The position numbers and the translations under genes are program-made. Positions 34,482 to 45,433 of a DNA stretch of 64,000 nt are shown here, piece after piece. Origin of the DNA: Kineothrix sp. MB12-C1. GTDB lineage: Bacteria; Bacillota; Clostridia; Lachnospirales; Lachnospiraceae. The notes under the pieces were generated by a model. The model was not told the origin of the DNA, made no database searches, and saw nothing but the letters and a program-made list of their open reading frames with translations. Each line of letters begins with the position of its first letter. The first letter of the stretch is position 1. The stretch spans positions 3,410,001-3,474,000 of the forward strand of contig NZ_CP132957.1 of NCBI RefSeq assembly GCF_030863805.1. Reading direction: 5' to 3'.

Positions 34482-35465
34482 ATGATGAACAGTAAGATAA
34501 ATGTAGCGATTATGGGTGCTGGTAACATCGGTGGAGTGATGGCAAATACGCTGAATAAAATGAAAGGCGTGAAATGCTATGCAGTTGCCTCCAGAAATAA
34601 AGAAAAGGCGGATGAATTCGCCAAAAAATATGGATGTAAGAAGGCTTACGGCTCCTATGAAGAACTGGTTCAGGATAAGAAGGTAGATTTAATCTATATT
34701 GCAACACCTCATTCCGAGCATTATGAAAATGCCAGATTATGTATTGAGAACGGAAAAGCGGTACTTTGTGAGAAGGCATTCACTGCCAATGCAGCACAGG
34801 CAGAAGCGTTGATTTCTTTTGCAAGGGAAAAGAATGTTCTGATTGCAGAGGCTATGTGGACAAGATATATGCCGATGCTTCAGACGATAAAGGATGTATT
34901 AAGCAGTGGAGTTATCGGAGTGCCGACCATGCTGACTGCTAATCTTGGTTATGTGATTAACGGGGTATCCCGTCTTACCGATCCTGCTCTTGCAGGCGGT
35001 GCACTATTGGATGTTGGCGTATATACCATTAATTTTGCATCTATGATATTCGGAACGGAAGTTAAGAAAGTATCTTCTGTCTGCACCTACACGAAAAGCG
35101 GTGTGGATGAACAAAATAGCATTACGATGCTGTTTGAAGACGGAAAAATGGCAGTACTGAACAGTTCTATGTTATCCTTAAGCGATAGAAAAGGTATTAT
35201 TCATGGAACAAAAGGCTTCTTGGTTGTTGAGAATATTAATAATTTTGAGAGTGTAACTGTCTATAATACTAATTATGAGAAAGTGGAAAAATATAATCGT
35301 CCGAAACAAATATCGGGTTATGAATATGAAGTGGAAGCATGCATAAAGGCATTACAAAATGGGGAGATTGAGTGTCTTCAGATGCCTCACGAAGAAACGA
35401 TTCGTATTATGAAACTAATGGATAACCTTAGATATGAATGGGGCATTAAATTTCCATTTGAGTAA
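34482..35465 (+). CDS. Gfo/Idh/MocA family oxidoreductase
   Basis: A 327-residue NAD(P)-dependent dehydrogenase: Rossmann start VAIMGAGNIGGVMANTLNK, then YIATPHSEHYENARLCIENG and CEKAFTANAAQAE, where Lys of the EKP-type motif is present but Pro is Ala. The C-terminal domain contains GGALLDVGVYTINFA. Substrates are usually sugars, dihydrodiols or inositols; not predictable here. ATG 34,482 is the likely start. Confidence 0.88.
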   Translation: MMNSKINVAIMGAGNIGGVMANTLNKMKGVKCYAVASRNKEKADEFAKKYGCKKAYGSYEELVQDKKVDLIYIATPHSEHYENARLCIENGKAVLCEKAFTANAAQAEALISFAREKNVLIAEAMWTRYMPMLQTIKDVLSSGVIGVPTMLTANLGYVINGVSRLTDPALAGGALLDVGVYTINFASMIFGTEVKKVSSVCTYTKSGVDEQNSITMLFEDGKMAVLNSSMLSLSDRKGIIHGTKGFLVVENINNFESVTVYNTNYEKVEKYNRPKQISGYEYEVEACIKALQNGEIECLQMPHEETIRIMKLMDNLRYEWGIKFPFE

Positions 35466-35541
35466 AAGTCAAATTATGAATCAAGTTCGATTGATGAATA
35501 AAATGTGAGAAAAAGTAAATACTTTCTATGAAGAGAAAGAT

Positions 35542-35578
35542 AAGGTGTGAGTATAGAAAACTATGCTTACACCTTTTT
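35542..35578 (+). terminator. Terminator after oxidoreductase gene
   Basis: AAGGTGTGAGTATAG pairs with CTATGCTTACACCTT (G-U pairs allowed) around AAAA, followed by TTTTT. A family A repeat follows directly. Confidence 0.9.
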
Positions 35579-35695
35579 ATGTAATAGAAAAGTGCTTCTA
35601 TTACATGAAATAGATGCGCAGCTGCGCGCGCCAAGCAAAAGCTGTGCAGCTAAAGTTTAGGTTGCGAGAGTGGGCGAAGCACACTTTTGTTTTAT
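35579..35695 (+). repeat. Family A repeat, ATGTAATAG type
   Basis: First stem ATGTAATAGAA/TTCTATTACAT, then GATGCGCAGCTGCGCGCG and second stem GCAAAAGCTGTGC/GCACACTTTTGTT. It ends at the AGAGGAGG ribosome site of the next gene. Confidence 0.8.
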
Positions 35696-35713
35696 TAGAG
35701 GAGGTGGATCACA

Positions 35714-36145
35714 ATGAAAAAGGATGATGCGGAAATTTTACGGGGAGTGCAGAAGAATACGGAAATGGCGATAAAAGCCATTGACACGATGAGCAGCAAG
35801 GTGACAGATGATGATCTTGCCCTGCAACTATCCAAACAAGCTCTCAAGTACTCTGAAATTCATAATAAAGCATTGGATAAAATTCTGGAAGGAAAAGCGG
35901 AACCTTACCGTACGAACAATATTAGTCAGATGATGCTCGTAGGCGGAATTCATTCCAATACATTGCTTAATACGAGCACCAGCCATATTGCAGAAATGAT
36001 GATTCAGGGAAGTAATAGAGGGATTACGGATATGTATAAACATTTGAACCATCATGAGCATGCGGAGAATGTTTCCTTGGAAATTGCGAAGGAATTAATG
36101 GATTTTGAAGAGAAGAATATCGAGAGATTAAAGAAGTATTTATAA
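35714..36145 (+). CDS. Hypothetical helical-bundle protein
   Basis: A 143-residue, almost wholly helical protein (DDAEILRGVQKNTEMAIKAI, later NLMD-like FEEKNIERLKKYL) whose spacing suggests a four-helix bundle. It resembles ferritin-like domains of unknown function in spore-forming clostridia, but iron ligands are not evident. AGAGGAGG fits ATG 35,714. It lies alone between a family A repeat and the gdhA promoter. Confidence 0.6.
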   Translation: MKKDDAEILRGVQKNTEMAIKAIDTMSSKVTDDDLALQLSKQALKYSEIHNKALDKILEGKAEPYRTNNISQMMLVGGIHSNTLLNTSTSHIAEMMIQGSNRGITDMYKHLNHHEHAENVSLEIAKELMDFEEKNIERLKKYL

Positions 36146-36230
36146 TGTATACAAGTATTATTGTACAAAGTGTATAAAAAAAGATGTATCAAACTCTAAA
36201 AACTTTTACAGTTTAATTCTCTAAAGTGGG

Positions 36231-36259
36231 TTGTGAAATCAGAAATGACATTATATAAT
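36231..36259 (+). promoter_or_regulatory. gdhA promoter
   Basis: TTGTGA (36,231-36,236), 17 bases, TATAAT (36,254-36,259). Transcription would start near 36,266. Confidence 0.8.
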
Positions 36260-36261
36260 AA

Positions 36262-37749
<1,488 letters not shown>

Positions 37750-37765
37750 TAATATAAAATGAGAG

Positions 37766-37808
37766 CCTTGCAAATAAGTGGAAATCCGCTTATTTGCAAG
37801 GTTTTTAA
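37766..37808 (+). terminator. gdhA terminator
   Basis: CCTTGCAAATAAGTGG pairs with CCGCTTATTTGCAAGG around AAAT, followed by TTTTT. Confidence 0.93.
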
Positions 37809-37844
37809 ACAGATTAAGAAAAAAGGAAAATAAATAAAGTTTTC

Positions 37845-37906
37845 AAACTACACCCCAAGTGTTGGACATGGCAGGAAATTCATGTATAATATTTGGGGTG
37901 TAGTTT
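37845..37906 (+). promoter_or_regulatory. azlC promoter between inverted repeats
   Basis: TTGGAC (37,862-37,867), 17 bases, TATAAT (37,885-37,890). The promoter is bracketed by a perfect 14-bp inverted repeat, AAACTACACCCCAA (37,845-37,858) and TTGGGGTGTAGTTT (37,893-37,906). The right arm covers the start of transcription. Confidence 0.8.
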
Positions 37907-38023
37907 AACCGGATTTTCCTCAATACAGCTCAATATAAGAGGTTGTAATATAAAAATAAGTCTGATGTAATACAAATTATAGATGAGGCAGCACGGACTG
38001 ATAAGAAAGGTGTAATAATTAAA

Positions 38024-38734
38024 ATGACACGAGAAAATAAGATAAGGCAAGCATTTATAGTAGCTTTTCCTTATACGGTACCTATTTTGGCAGGATTTGT
38101 TTTCCTCGGTATAGCCTATGGAATTTATATGAATGCGTCGGGATTCCCTGCAATATATCCTATTCTTATGGGAGCTACGATTTTTGCAGGTTCTATGGAA
38201 TTTGTGACGGTTAATTTATTACTTGGTATGTTTGACCCTCTCGGAGCTTTCCTTTTAACATTAATGGTGAATGCGCGCCATTTATTCTATGGTATTTCTA
38301 TGCTGGACAAGTATAACGGGACAGGACGCAAAAAGTATTACTTAATCTTTGGTATGTGTGATGAGTCATTTTCCATTAATTGCACGACCAATATACCGGA
38401 AGGTGTGGATAAGGGATGGTTTATGTTCTTTGTGACGCTGTTAAATCATATTTATTGGGTTTGCGGAGCTGCGTTGGGCGCTTTCTTAGGGCCGTTCGTA
38501 CGGTTTAGTACTGAGGGGATCAGTTTTGTGATGACAGCTCTTTTTGTTGTGATATTCCTGGAACAATGGATGAAAGAAACCGTTCATTACAGTGCGCTTA
38601 TCGGCCTTGGTATTACAGTGCTGAGCCTTGTGATATTTGGCAGGGAGAATTTTATTATTCCGGCAATGCTTATGATTTTGTTCTGCCTTACCATTATGAG
38701 AAAACCCTTGGAGAGAATGGGAGGTGGCGAATAG
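38024..38734 (+). CDS. azlC: Branched-chain amino acid exporter, large subunit
   Basis: A 236-residue membrane protein, about seven helices, of the AzlC/YgaZ family: [21 protein letters not shown] near the start and [18 protein letters not shown]. With AzlD it exports branched-chain amino acids or azaleucine. The small subunit follows immediately. The promoter architecture implies dedicated regulation. Confidence 0.92.
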   Translation: MTRENKIRQAFIVAFPYTVPILAGFVFLGIAYGIYMNASGFPAIYPILMGATIFAGSMEFVTVNLLLGMFDPLGAFLLTLMVNARHLFYGISMLDKYNGTGRKKYYLIFGMCDESFSINCTTNIPEGVDKGWFMFFVTLLNHIYWVCGAALGAFLGPFVRFSTEGISFVMTALFVVIFLEQWMKETVHYSALIGLGITVLSLVIFGRENFIIPAMLMILFCLTIMRKPLERMGGGE

Positions 38735-38735
38735 T

Positions 38736-39062
38736 ATGACGTTAACACAGCAGATAATTACAATAGGAGCGGTTATTTTAGGAACAGTGATAACACGTTT
38801 TCTTCCATTTATATTATTTCCGGCAGATAAGCCGACTCCGGCATATATTAAATATTTGGGTAAGATGCTTCCCTCAGCAGCACTAGGACTTCTGGTTATT
38901 TACTGTTTCAAAGATACTAGCTTTTTAACAGGAAGCAGGGGAATTCCGGAGTTAATCAGTACGGCCCTTGTTATTATTCTACATATATGGAAGCGCCAGA
39001 TGCTGCTTTCGATTGCAGGAGGGACGATTGCCTATATGTTGTTGATACAGTTCGTATTTTGA
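38736..39062 (+). CDS. azlD: Branched-chain amino acid exporter, small subunit
   Basis: A 108-residue protein with three to four helices ([20 protein letters not shown], then [19 protein letters not shown]), normal for AzlD/YgaH. ATG 38,736 follows GGGAGG. It works with AzlC in one complex. Confidence 0.9.
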   Translation: MTLTQQIITIGAVILGTVITRFLPFILFPADKPTPAYIKYLGKMLPSAALGLLVIYCFKDTSFLTGSRGIPELISTALVIILHIWKRQMLLSIAGGTIAYMLLIQFVF

Positions 39063-39164
39063 AAGATATGAGGAAACTGAGCGGGAATTGACGAATATTG
39101 ATTATGTTGGGTATTTACTATTATGTGGATATTATGGTAATATGTTAATTATAAAAAATAGATA

Positions 39165-39290
39165 TATAGACGGCGATTAATTCGCCGTCTGCACCGAGCA
39201 CGGTCGCTTTGCGGCAAAATACCACTTCGTGTGAGTGTGCATCCGCCGGAGGCATCTATATTCGGTGATTTTTAATCATCGAATATAGAG
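39165..39290. other. Structured intergenic segment
   Basis: Contains AGACGGCG/CGCCGTCT (39,168-39,190) and a 14-bp stem starting CTATATTCGGTGAT and ending ATCATCGAATATAG (39,256-39,288), with GC-rich sequence between. No reading frame is credible and no T-run follows the second stem, so it may be an RNA element or an insertion remnant. Confidence 0.4.
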
Positions 39291-39321
39291 ATAAGAAAAT
39301 AAAGACAGGGACAAAACAAAG

Positions 39322-39361
39322 AAGTTTGGATGAGGTATGATATCTCACCCAAACTTTTTTT
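39322..39361 (+). terminator. Terminator before chemoreceptor gene
   Basis: AAGTTTGGATGAG pairs with CTCACCCAAACTT, followed by TTTTTT. A family A repeat begins at its end. Confidence 0.85.
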
Positions 39362-39362
39362 A

Positions 39363-39466
39363 TTCTATAGGAGAGACCTTGCTGCATTAAGGTATAAAAG
39401 TATTGATCCTATAGAATAAAAGCGCTCCGCGCAGGAGGCGCAGCTACGCGCGCGGAACAAAGAAAA
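39363..39466 (+). repeat. Family A repeat before chemoreceptor gene
   Basis: TTCTATAGGA/TCCTATAGAA stem, AGCGCTCCGCGCAGGAGGCG, CAGCTACGCGCGCGGAACAA; the second stem is missing. The chemoreceptor ribosome site follows. Confidence 0.75.
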
Positions 39467-39497
39467 CTATTCTTAAATGTAGAAAAGGAGAAAAGTC

Positions 39498-41003
39498 ATG
39501 ATGGGCAGAAAAAGTATGTACAGGCAATTGGAGAAAGATTGTGAGACGATCAGGAAACAAACGAATCGCCTTGTAAAAGGGAATCTGGATATCGATAAGA
39601 TCGAAGCAGGAGAAGAGCATCTCCAAAGAATAAGCGAAGATATTAATGAAATTGCCAATGTTCTAAACGAATACATAGCGGAAATATCAGGAGTTCTTTC
39701 CCATTTATCAGTAGGGGATTTGCTTGTTCGTGTGTCGGGTGAGACAAAGTTTTATGGAGACTTTATTCCAATAAAAACGGCACTTACAAAAATAACTGTA
39801 TCTTTATCCGAGACGTTTATTCAAATTAATGATATAATGAATCAAATTAATAATATAGGAAAGAAGGCCAATCATACCGCCGGACTTTTTGCAGAAAACG
39901 AAGCGCAGATAGCGGGAGAAATGAAGTTGGTAACAATAAAGGCGGACAGTGTATATGAAGAAACTGAAAGAAATCATAACAATATAAATAAAATAAGCTA
40001 CGGTATGATGGAACTGATGGAACACGCCAGGGAGGGCTATGAAGATGCTATATTGATGGTGGATGCGATGGAGGAGGTGAATATCGCTTCCGGTAATATA
40101 TCAAAGATAGCGGATATGATATATTCTATTTCATCTCAGACAAAGCTTCTGTCTTTGAATGCTTCTATCGAGGCAGCGCGTGCCGGTGAGCACGGAAAGG
40201 GATTTGCTGTGGTAGCGCAGGAAATAGGAGAACTGGCTCATCAAACGACAAAAGCGGTGGAACAGACTGGAAAACTCTTGAAAGAAAGCGTATCGAAGGT
40301 GGGAGAATGTCAGACAGTCGTAAATCTAACGGCAGAACGATTTGAACAAATGAAAGATTCTCTTGGAGAGATAAATGAGGATAGCCGCAAGATTGTAGAT
40401 AATACGGCATTACAAAAGGAAAACATTAAAGAAATGGTCGATACGATTGCGAGAATATCTTCTACGATTCAAAATAATGTTACATTGGCCCAGGAGAATG
40501 CGAAAATGAATGCCTGCCTCTATGAAGAGACGGCTAAGCTGAAGAAAATTTTGGATACCTTTATCGTAGACCCTTCTAAAAGGCTTGTATTAGAAAAAAA
40601 GCTTATTGATGGAGAGGCAAGGAACTTTATGCAGAGAACCTTGAAGGTGCTCGAAAGTTGTATAGAAGATAGAATGGATGAGATGCTGAAGGGGTGTCTG
40701 AAAGGGGAAGAACATATTGAATGTGTTTATGTGATAGGAAGCGATGGAAAGCAGGTAAGCCATACAGTAATGGGGGGATCTGTTGAAGTAAGAACGGTAA
40801 GCGGTTTTAAGCCGGCAGAACCGGGAGATGATCATAGGTCGAAACGATATTTTAGTCAGGCTGCGAATCAGATGGATGAAATATATGTATCTCATGAATA
40901 TATATCAGGAGCTACGGGAAACTTATGCTCCACCTACTCCAAGGCATATAAGACGAGCTGGGGAAAAATGTATGTATTATGTGTAGATATGAAATATATG
41001 TGA
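39498..41003 (+). CDS. Soluble methyl-accepting chemotaxis protein
   Basis: A 501-residue chemoreceptor without membrane segments. A HAMP-like start ([20 protein letters not shown]) and second coil lead into the signalling domain with the hairpin tip [20 protein letters not shown]. The C-terminal 110 residues form a globular region ([17 protein letters not shown], later [20 protein letters not shown]) like a single Cache/PAS sensor. It should act in the cytoplasm and respond to an internal signal through CheA/CheW. Confidence 0.88.
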   Translation: MMGRKSMYRQLEKDCETIRKQTNRLVKGNLDIDKIEAGEEHLQRISEDINEIANVLNEYIAEISGVLSHLSVGDLLVRVSGETKFYGDFIPIKTALTKITVSLSETFIQINDIMNQINNIGKKANHTAGLFAENEAQIAGEMKLVTIKADSVYEETERNHNNINKISYGMMELMEHAREGYEDAILMVDAMEEVNIASGNISKIADMIYSISSQTKLLSLNASIEAARAGEHGKGFAVVAQEIGELAHQTTKAVEQTGKLLKESVSKVGECQTVVNLTAERFEQMKDSLGEINEDSRKIVDNTALQKENIKEMVDTIARISSTIQNNVTLAQENAKMNACLYEETAKLKKILDTFIVDPSKRLVLEKKLIDGEARNFMQRTLKVLESCIEDRMDEMLKGCLKGEEHIECVYVIGSDGKQVSHTVMGGSVEVRTVSGFKPAEPGDDHRSKRYFSQAANQMDEIYVSHEYISGATGNLCSTYSKAYKTSWGKMYVLCVDMKYM

Positions 41004-41066
41004 CAAAATAAAAGTTATGGAGTATCAGAATCTCAGAAAAATAGAAGAAAATGAAGGCTGATAAAG

Positions 41067-41825
41067 ATGGATAAAAGTAAAAAGGAACGTTTGAATAAAT
41101 ATTTGGCGGCGTGTGGTATCTGTTCCAGACGGGATGCTGATAAGCTGATTGAGGAAGGGCGCGTAACAATAAACGGGATGCCAGCCGCCATTGGAAGCGT
41201 AGTAAGTGATATGGATACGATCACTGTGAATGGAAAAACGATAGAAGGAAAGAATAAAAAGGTAATTCTGGCTTATTATAAGCAGATAGGAGTCACTTGT
41301 ACGGAACGAGACAGGCATGCGGAGAAGAAGATAAGTGATCAATTACAGTTTCCCGTCAGGTTGACTTATGCAGGTAGACTGGATAAAGATTCAGAGGGCC
41401 TGTTGGTAATGACAAATGATGGGATGCTGATTAATGCTATGATGAAGGCGGCTAATAGGCATGAAAAAGAATATGTGGTAAAAGTAGATAAAGAAATTAC
41501 ACAGGGATTTCTGAAGGCTATGGCAGGCGGCGTATATCTGGAGGAGTTGAATATCACGACGAGACCATGCCACATTGAGAAACAAGGAAAGTATACCTTC
41601 CGCATAATCTTGACTCAAGGAGTCAATAGACAAATACGCAGAATGGCAAAAACCTTAGGATACGAGGTGAAGGGAATAAAGAGAACACGCGTTGTGAATA
41701 TTGAACTTGCAAATTTAAAACCAGGGGAATACCGTATAATTCAAGGAGAAGAATTACAACAGTTATACGAAGCTTGTGGGATACATGATGAAGAAGTAGG
41801 AAAATTAGGATTTGAAAGTATCTGA
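41067..41825 (+). CDS. RluB/RsuA-type rRNA pseudouridine synthase
   Basis: A 252-residue enzyme. N-terminal S4 RNA-binding domain (RLNKYLAACGICSRRDADKL), catalytic Asp in YAGRLDKDSEGLLVMTNDG, and GVNRQIRRMAKTLGYEVKGI at the C-terminus. It modifies uridine in rRNA; RluB, RluF and RsuA types cannot be separated by eye. Confidence 0.92.
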   Translation: MDKSKKERLNKYLAACGICSRRDADKLIEEGRVTINGMPAAIGSVVSDMDTITVNGKTIEGKNKKVILAYYKQIGVTCTERDRHAEKKISDQLQFPVRLTYAGRLDKDSEGLLVMTNDGMLINAMMKAANRHEKEYVVKVDKEITQGFLKAMAGGVYLEELNITTRPCHIEKQGKYTFRIILTQGVNRQIRRMAKTLGYEVKGIKRTRVVNIELANLKPGEYRIIQGEELQQLYEACGIHDEEVGKLGFESI

Positions 41826-41853
41826 GTAGAATGATAATATTATAAGAAGTGAC

Positions 41854-42007
41854 GTAACTATTCAGCAGGTCTGCGCATTTACTGCGCTGACCGTAAGAAA
41901 ACGTGGAATGGCAAGTAAAAATCCCATCACCGAAGGTGATTTTAATGGATTTTTACAAAGCAATCTTGCAAAGATGCTTTGTAACTGTGAGGGTACTGAA
42001 CAGTTAC
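41854..42007 (+). repeat. Family B repeat, long copy before ligA
   Basis: Ends GTAACTATTCAG and CTGAACAGTTAC, internal hairpin CATCACC-GAA-GGTGAT. Very similar to 28,407-28,553. A short copy follows three bases later. Confidence 0.8.
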
Positions 42008-42010
42008 GAA

Positions 42011-42059
42011 GTAACTATTAAATAGGTCTGCGCACCTGCTGCGTTGACCGAACAGTTAC
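42011..42059 (+). repeat. Family B repeat, minimal copy
   Basis: GTAACTATT...GAACAGTTAC with only the core AGGTCTGCGCACCTGCTGCG between. It is in tandem with the long copy and appears to be an internal-deletion derivative. Confidence 0.75.
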
Positions 42060-42095
42060 AGTAAGAAACAGATTGAGGGAAGAGTAGAGTTAGAT

Positions 42096-44081
42096 ATGGA
42101 TATAAGAGCTGATAAAACGACTAGAATAAGAGAACTGACAGAATTGTTAAACCGGGCTTCGAAAGCGTATTATGCGGAAGATACGGAAATTATAAGTAAT
42201 TTTGAATATGATAAACTCTACGATGAATTGGTAGCGCTGGAAGAAGAGACCGGTCTTGTTCTTGCAGGAAGCCCCACTATGAATGTGGGTTATGAGGCGG
42301 TAGAAGAGCTGCCGAAGGAACGTCATGAAGGACAGATGTTATCATTAGGAAAAACAAAGAGCCGGGAAGATATTAGGGATTGGGTGCAAGACCAGGTCGC
42401 GTTATTATCTTGGAAATTAGATGGTTTAACCATTGTTTTGACATATTCTGAAGGAAAACTTGCAAAAGCTGTCACTCGAGGAAACGGAGAAATTGGCGAA
42501 GTCGTTACGAATAATGCCAGAACTTTTCGTAATCTGCCTCTGTCTATCTCTTATAAAGGAGAATTGATTCTAAGAGGAGAGGCCGTTATCACATATTCGG
42601 ATTTTGAGAAGATCAATATGGGAATTGAGGATGTGGCCGCAAAGTATAAAAACCCAAGGAATCTTTGCAGCGGTTCGGTCCGGCAGTTGAATAATGGAAT
42701 TACAGCGAGACGGAATGTTAACTTTTTTGCTTTTTCCCTTATGAAAGCGGAGGGAGTGGAATTTCATAATTCCAGAGAAGAGCAGATATTATTCTTGCAG
42801 GAACAGGGATTTCAAACGGTCGAATACGAAAAGGTAGATAAGAATACAGTAGTCGATGCTATCGATGCCTTCGAGCAGAAGGTTGAAAACTATGATATTC
42901 CCTCAGATGGTCTTGTGCTTATATATAACGATATAGCCTATGGAAGGTCGCTTGGAATGACTGCGAAATTTCCGAGGGATTCCATCGCTTTTAAATGGGA
43001 AGATGAAGTGCGGGAGACTGTTTTAAGAGAAATCGAATGGAGCCCCAGCAGAACCGGTCTTATCAATCCGGTGGCCATTTTTGAACCGGTGGAGTTAGAG
43101 GGAACGACAGTCAGTCGTGCATCGGTGCATAATATCAGTATTCTGCGAGGATTAAAGCTGGGAATCGGAGATCACATCACGGTATATAAGGCCAATATGA
43201 TTATTCCGCAGATTGCAGAGAATCTTACCGGCAGTGATAATATGGAGATTCCGGAAGCCTGCCCTGTATGCGGTGGAGAGACCGAGATACGGAAGGTAAA
43301 TGAAGTACAGTCTTTGTATTGTACGAACGCCTCCTGCGATGCCAAAAAAATTAAATCCTTTACTTTATTTGTGAGCCGGGATGGTATGAATATCGATGGC
43401 CTTTCGGAGGCGACGTTGGAAAAGTTCATTGCCAAAGGATATATTCACGAATATGCCGATATTTTTCATTTGGACAGGTACAAAGAAGAAATTGTTCAGA
43501 TGGAAGGTTTGGGAGAAAAGTCATATCGCAATCTGATGGCCAGCATTGAGACTGCAAGAAAGACGACGCTGCCTCGTTTAATATATAGCTTTGGAATCTC
43601 CGGAATAGGGTTGGCGAACGCTAAAGTCTTGTGTCGGAAGTATCGTTACCGTTTGGAAGATATGTTGGCAGCGGATGTGGAAAGTTTAAGTATGGTAGAT
43701 GGGATCGGTGAAGTGATTGCCACGGCCTTTTTTCAATATTTTCAAAAAGAAGATAATAAAAAGAATTTGGAGAATCTTTTGAAAGAAATTGAAATTGAGG
43801 CAGAAGAGATAGAAGAAGGCAGTGAAACGTTGGAAGGAAAAGTATTTGTAGTGACCGGAAGTTTGAACCATTACCCCAGCCGGAATGAACTCAAGGAAGA
43901 GATTGAGAAAAAAGGCGGCAAGGTAACGGGCAGCGTAACGAAGAAAACGAATTGCCTGATTAATAATGACAGCACATCTTCGTCTTCGAAAAACAAAAAG
44001 GCGAAGGAACTTGGAGTACCGATTCTTACGGAGGAGCAGTTTATAAAACACTTTTTAGGAGGAGAAAATAATGCCGATTAA
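42096..44081 (+). CDS. ligA: NAD-dependent DNA ligase, chromosomal
   Basis: A 661-residue essential ligase. Ia domain (LLNRASKAYYAEDTEIIS), nucleotidyl Lys in LLSWKLDGLTIVL, OB fold, four-Cys zinc finger (ACPVCGGETE with YCTNASC), helix-hairpin-helix repeats and a C-terminal BRCT domain (LEGKVFVVTGSLNHYPSRNE). Length is normal. It overlaps metA by 11 bases. A second, broken homologue lies in the prophage-like region at 61,776. Confidence 0.96.
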   Translation: MDIRADKTTRIRELTELLNRASKAYYAEDTEIISNFEYDKLYDELVALEEETGLVLAGSPTMNVGYEAVEELPKERHEGQMLSLGKTKSREDIRDWVQDQVALLSWKLDGLTIVLTYSEGKLAKAVTRGNGEIGEVVTNNARTFRNLPLSISYKGELILRGEAVITYSDFEKINMGIEDVAAKYKNPRNLCSGSVRQLNNGITARRNVNFFAFSLMKAEGVEFHNSREEQILFLQEQGFQTVEYEKVDKNTVVDAIDAFEQKVENYDIPSDGLVLIYNDIAYGRSLGMTAKFPRDSIAFKWEDEVRETVLREIEWSPSRTGLINPVAIFEPVELEGTTVSRASVHNISILRGLKLGIGDHITVYKANMIIPQIAENLTGSDNMEIPEACPVCGGETEIRKVNEVQSLYCTNASCDAKKIKSFTLFVSRDGMNIDGLSEATLEKFIAKGYIHEYADIFHLDRYKEEIVQMEGLGEKSYRNLMASIETARKTTLPRLIYSFGISGIGLANAKVLCRKYRYRLEDMLAADVESLSMVDGIGEVIATAFFQYFQKEDNKKNLENLLKEIEIEAEEIEEGSETLEGKVFVVTGSLNHYPSRNELKEEIEKKGGKVTGSVTKKTNCLINNDSTSSSSKNKKAKELGVPILTEEQFIKHFLGGENNAD

Positions 44082-44976
44082 GACACAGAATGATTTGCCT
44101 GCAAAAGGAATATTGGAAAACGAAAACATATTCGTAGTGGATGAAAACAGAGCGTTACATCAAGATATTCGACCTCTGCAAATTTGTATTCTGAATCTGA
44201 TGCCGGTCAAACAAGACACCGAACTTCAATTGCTGCGGGCATTATCCAATACGCCATTGCAGGTCGATGTGACATTTATGAAAATGAATGGCCATAAATC
44301 GTTAAATACTTCGATGAATCACCTGAATAAGTTTTATAATACCTTCGATGAATTGAAGATGAATAAATACGATGGTCTGATTATCACCGGAGCTCCGGTA
44401 GAACAAATCTCCTTCGACGAAGTGGATTATTGGGACGAACTATGCGAAATTATGGCTTGGTCTAAGCAAAATGTGACATCTACCTTACATATTTGCTGGG
44501 GAGCACAAGCCGGTCTGTATTATCATTTTGGATTAAATAAGGAGCTTCTGCCGGAAAAATTGTTCGGTATTTACAATCATAAGGTGATGAATCGTAAAGT
44601 TCCCCTTGTGAGAGGATTCGATGACTCTTTCCTAATACCACATAGCCGCTATACCACAGTAGCTGCAGAGGCAATTCATGATTGCAAGGAGCTGATAGTG
44701 TTGGCAGAGTCGCCGGAGGCTGGTGTAACGCTTTGTATTGCCGAAGAAGGAAAACAAATATACGTGATGGGGCATCCTGAATATGACCGTATGACCCTCC
44801 ATAATGAATACGTACGCGATAGGGAAAAGGGCATCTCCATAGAAGTACCCTGCAATTATTATCCTGATAATAATCCCATGGAAAAACCGGGACTGCAATG
44901 GCGCGCGCATTGTAATAACTTGTATGCGAATTGGTTGAATTATTATGTATATCAGGTGACCCCTTACGAATTGTAG
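44071..44976 (+). CDS. metA: Homoserine O-acetyltransferase, MetA family
   Basis: A 301-residue glutamine-amidotransferase-like enzyme that acylates homoserine for methionine synthesis. Nucleophile Cys142 in LHICWGAQAGLYYHFG and C-terminal His in VMGHPEYDR. Residue 111 is Glu (APVEQISFDEV); in characterised members Glu there goes with acetyl-CoA, Gly with succinyl-CoA, so I expect acetyl transfer despite the family name. The start lies inside the ligA end. Confidence 0.94.
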   Translation: MPIKTQNDLPAKGILENENIFVVDENRALHQDIRPLQICILNLMPVKQDTELQLLRALSNTPLQVDVTFMKMNGHKSLNTSMNHLNKFYNTFDELKMNKYDGLIITGAPVEQISFDEVDYWDELCEIMAWSKQNVTSTLHICWGAQAGLYYHFGLNKELLPEKLFGIYNHKVMNRKVPLVRGFDDSFLIPHSRYTTVAAEAIHDCKELIVLAESPEAGVTLCIAEEGKQIYVMGHPEYDRMTLHNEYVRDREKGISIEVPCNYYPDNNPMEKPGLQWRAHCNNLYANWLNYYVYQVTPYEL

Positions 44977-45067
44977 GAAACATGATAAATACGGCATATT
45001 TACAATATATTCAATAATAGTGAAATAGTAATAAAGTGTTATAAATTCTTATTAATTATTAGCCAAT

Positions 45068-45108
45068 TGGCGTAAATTGGCGTAAAGTAAATGGGTTTGT
45101 GGCGTAAA
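45068..45108 (+). repeat. Three TGGCGTAAA direct repeats
   Basis: Exact 9-mers at 45,068-45,076, 45,078-45,086 and 45,100-45,108. They sit at the edge between housekeeping DNA and prophage-like DNA. They may be protein-binding sites or part of an attachment region. Confidence 0.6.
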
Positions 45109-45186
45109 AAGATTTCTATATTGATATTTAAAAATGAATATATTTATAATGAAAAACTGTATTAATTTTTAAGGATGAATGTATAA

Positions 45187-45336
45187 ATGAAACTAACGAT
45201 AATTAGAATTGAAAACAGAATAATAACATGCTCTATAGACGATGATACGGGTTCTTTAATAGACATTGCCCGCAGATGGTTTACAGATGATATCCAAGTC
45301 GGAGATGTGATAGAATTCGAATACAAAGCTAAATAA
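45187..45336 (+). CDS. Small DUF3006-like protein
   Basis: A 49-residue frame (MKLTIIRIENRIITCSIDDD... ending VGDVIEFEYKAK). The pattern of an N-terminal strand, acidic turn and GDVIEF near the end resembles the DUF3006 family of small Firmicutes proteins. Its ribosome site is weak (TAAGGATG). Function unknown. Confidence 0.5.
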   Translation: MKLTIIRIENRIITCSIDDDTGSLIDIARRWFTDDIQVGDVIEFEYKAK

Positions 45337-45433
45337 TTAAATAACAATTTATCTTCGTTTTCCTATTTACAAACAGAACAAATGTTTGTATAATTATATA
45401 TTATATGATTAAAGGAGAAATGGAGAAAAAAAT

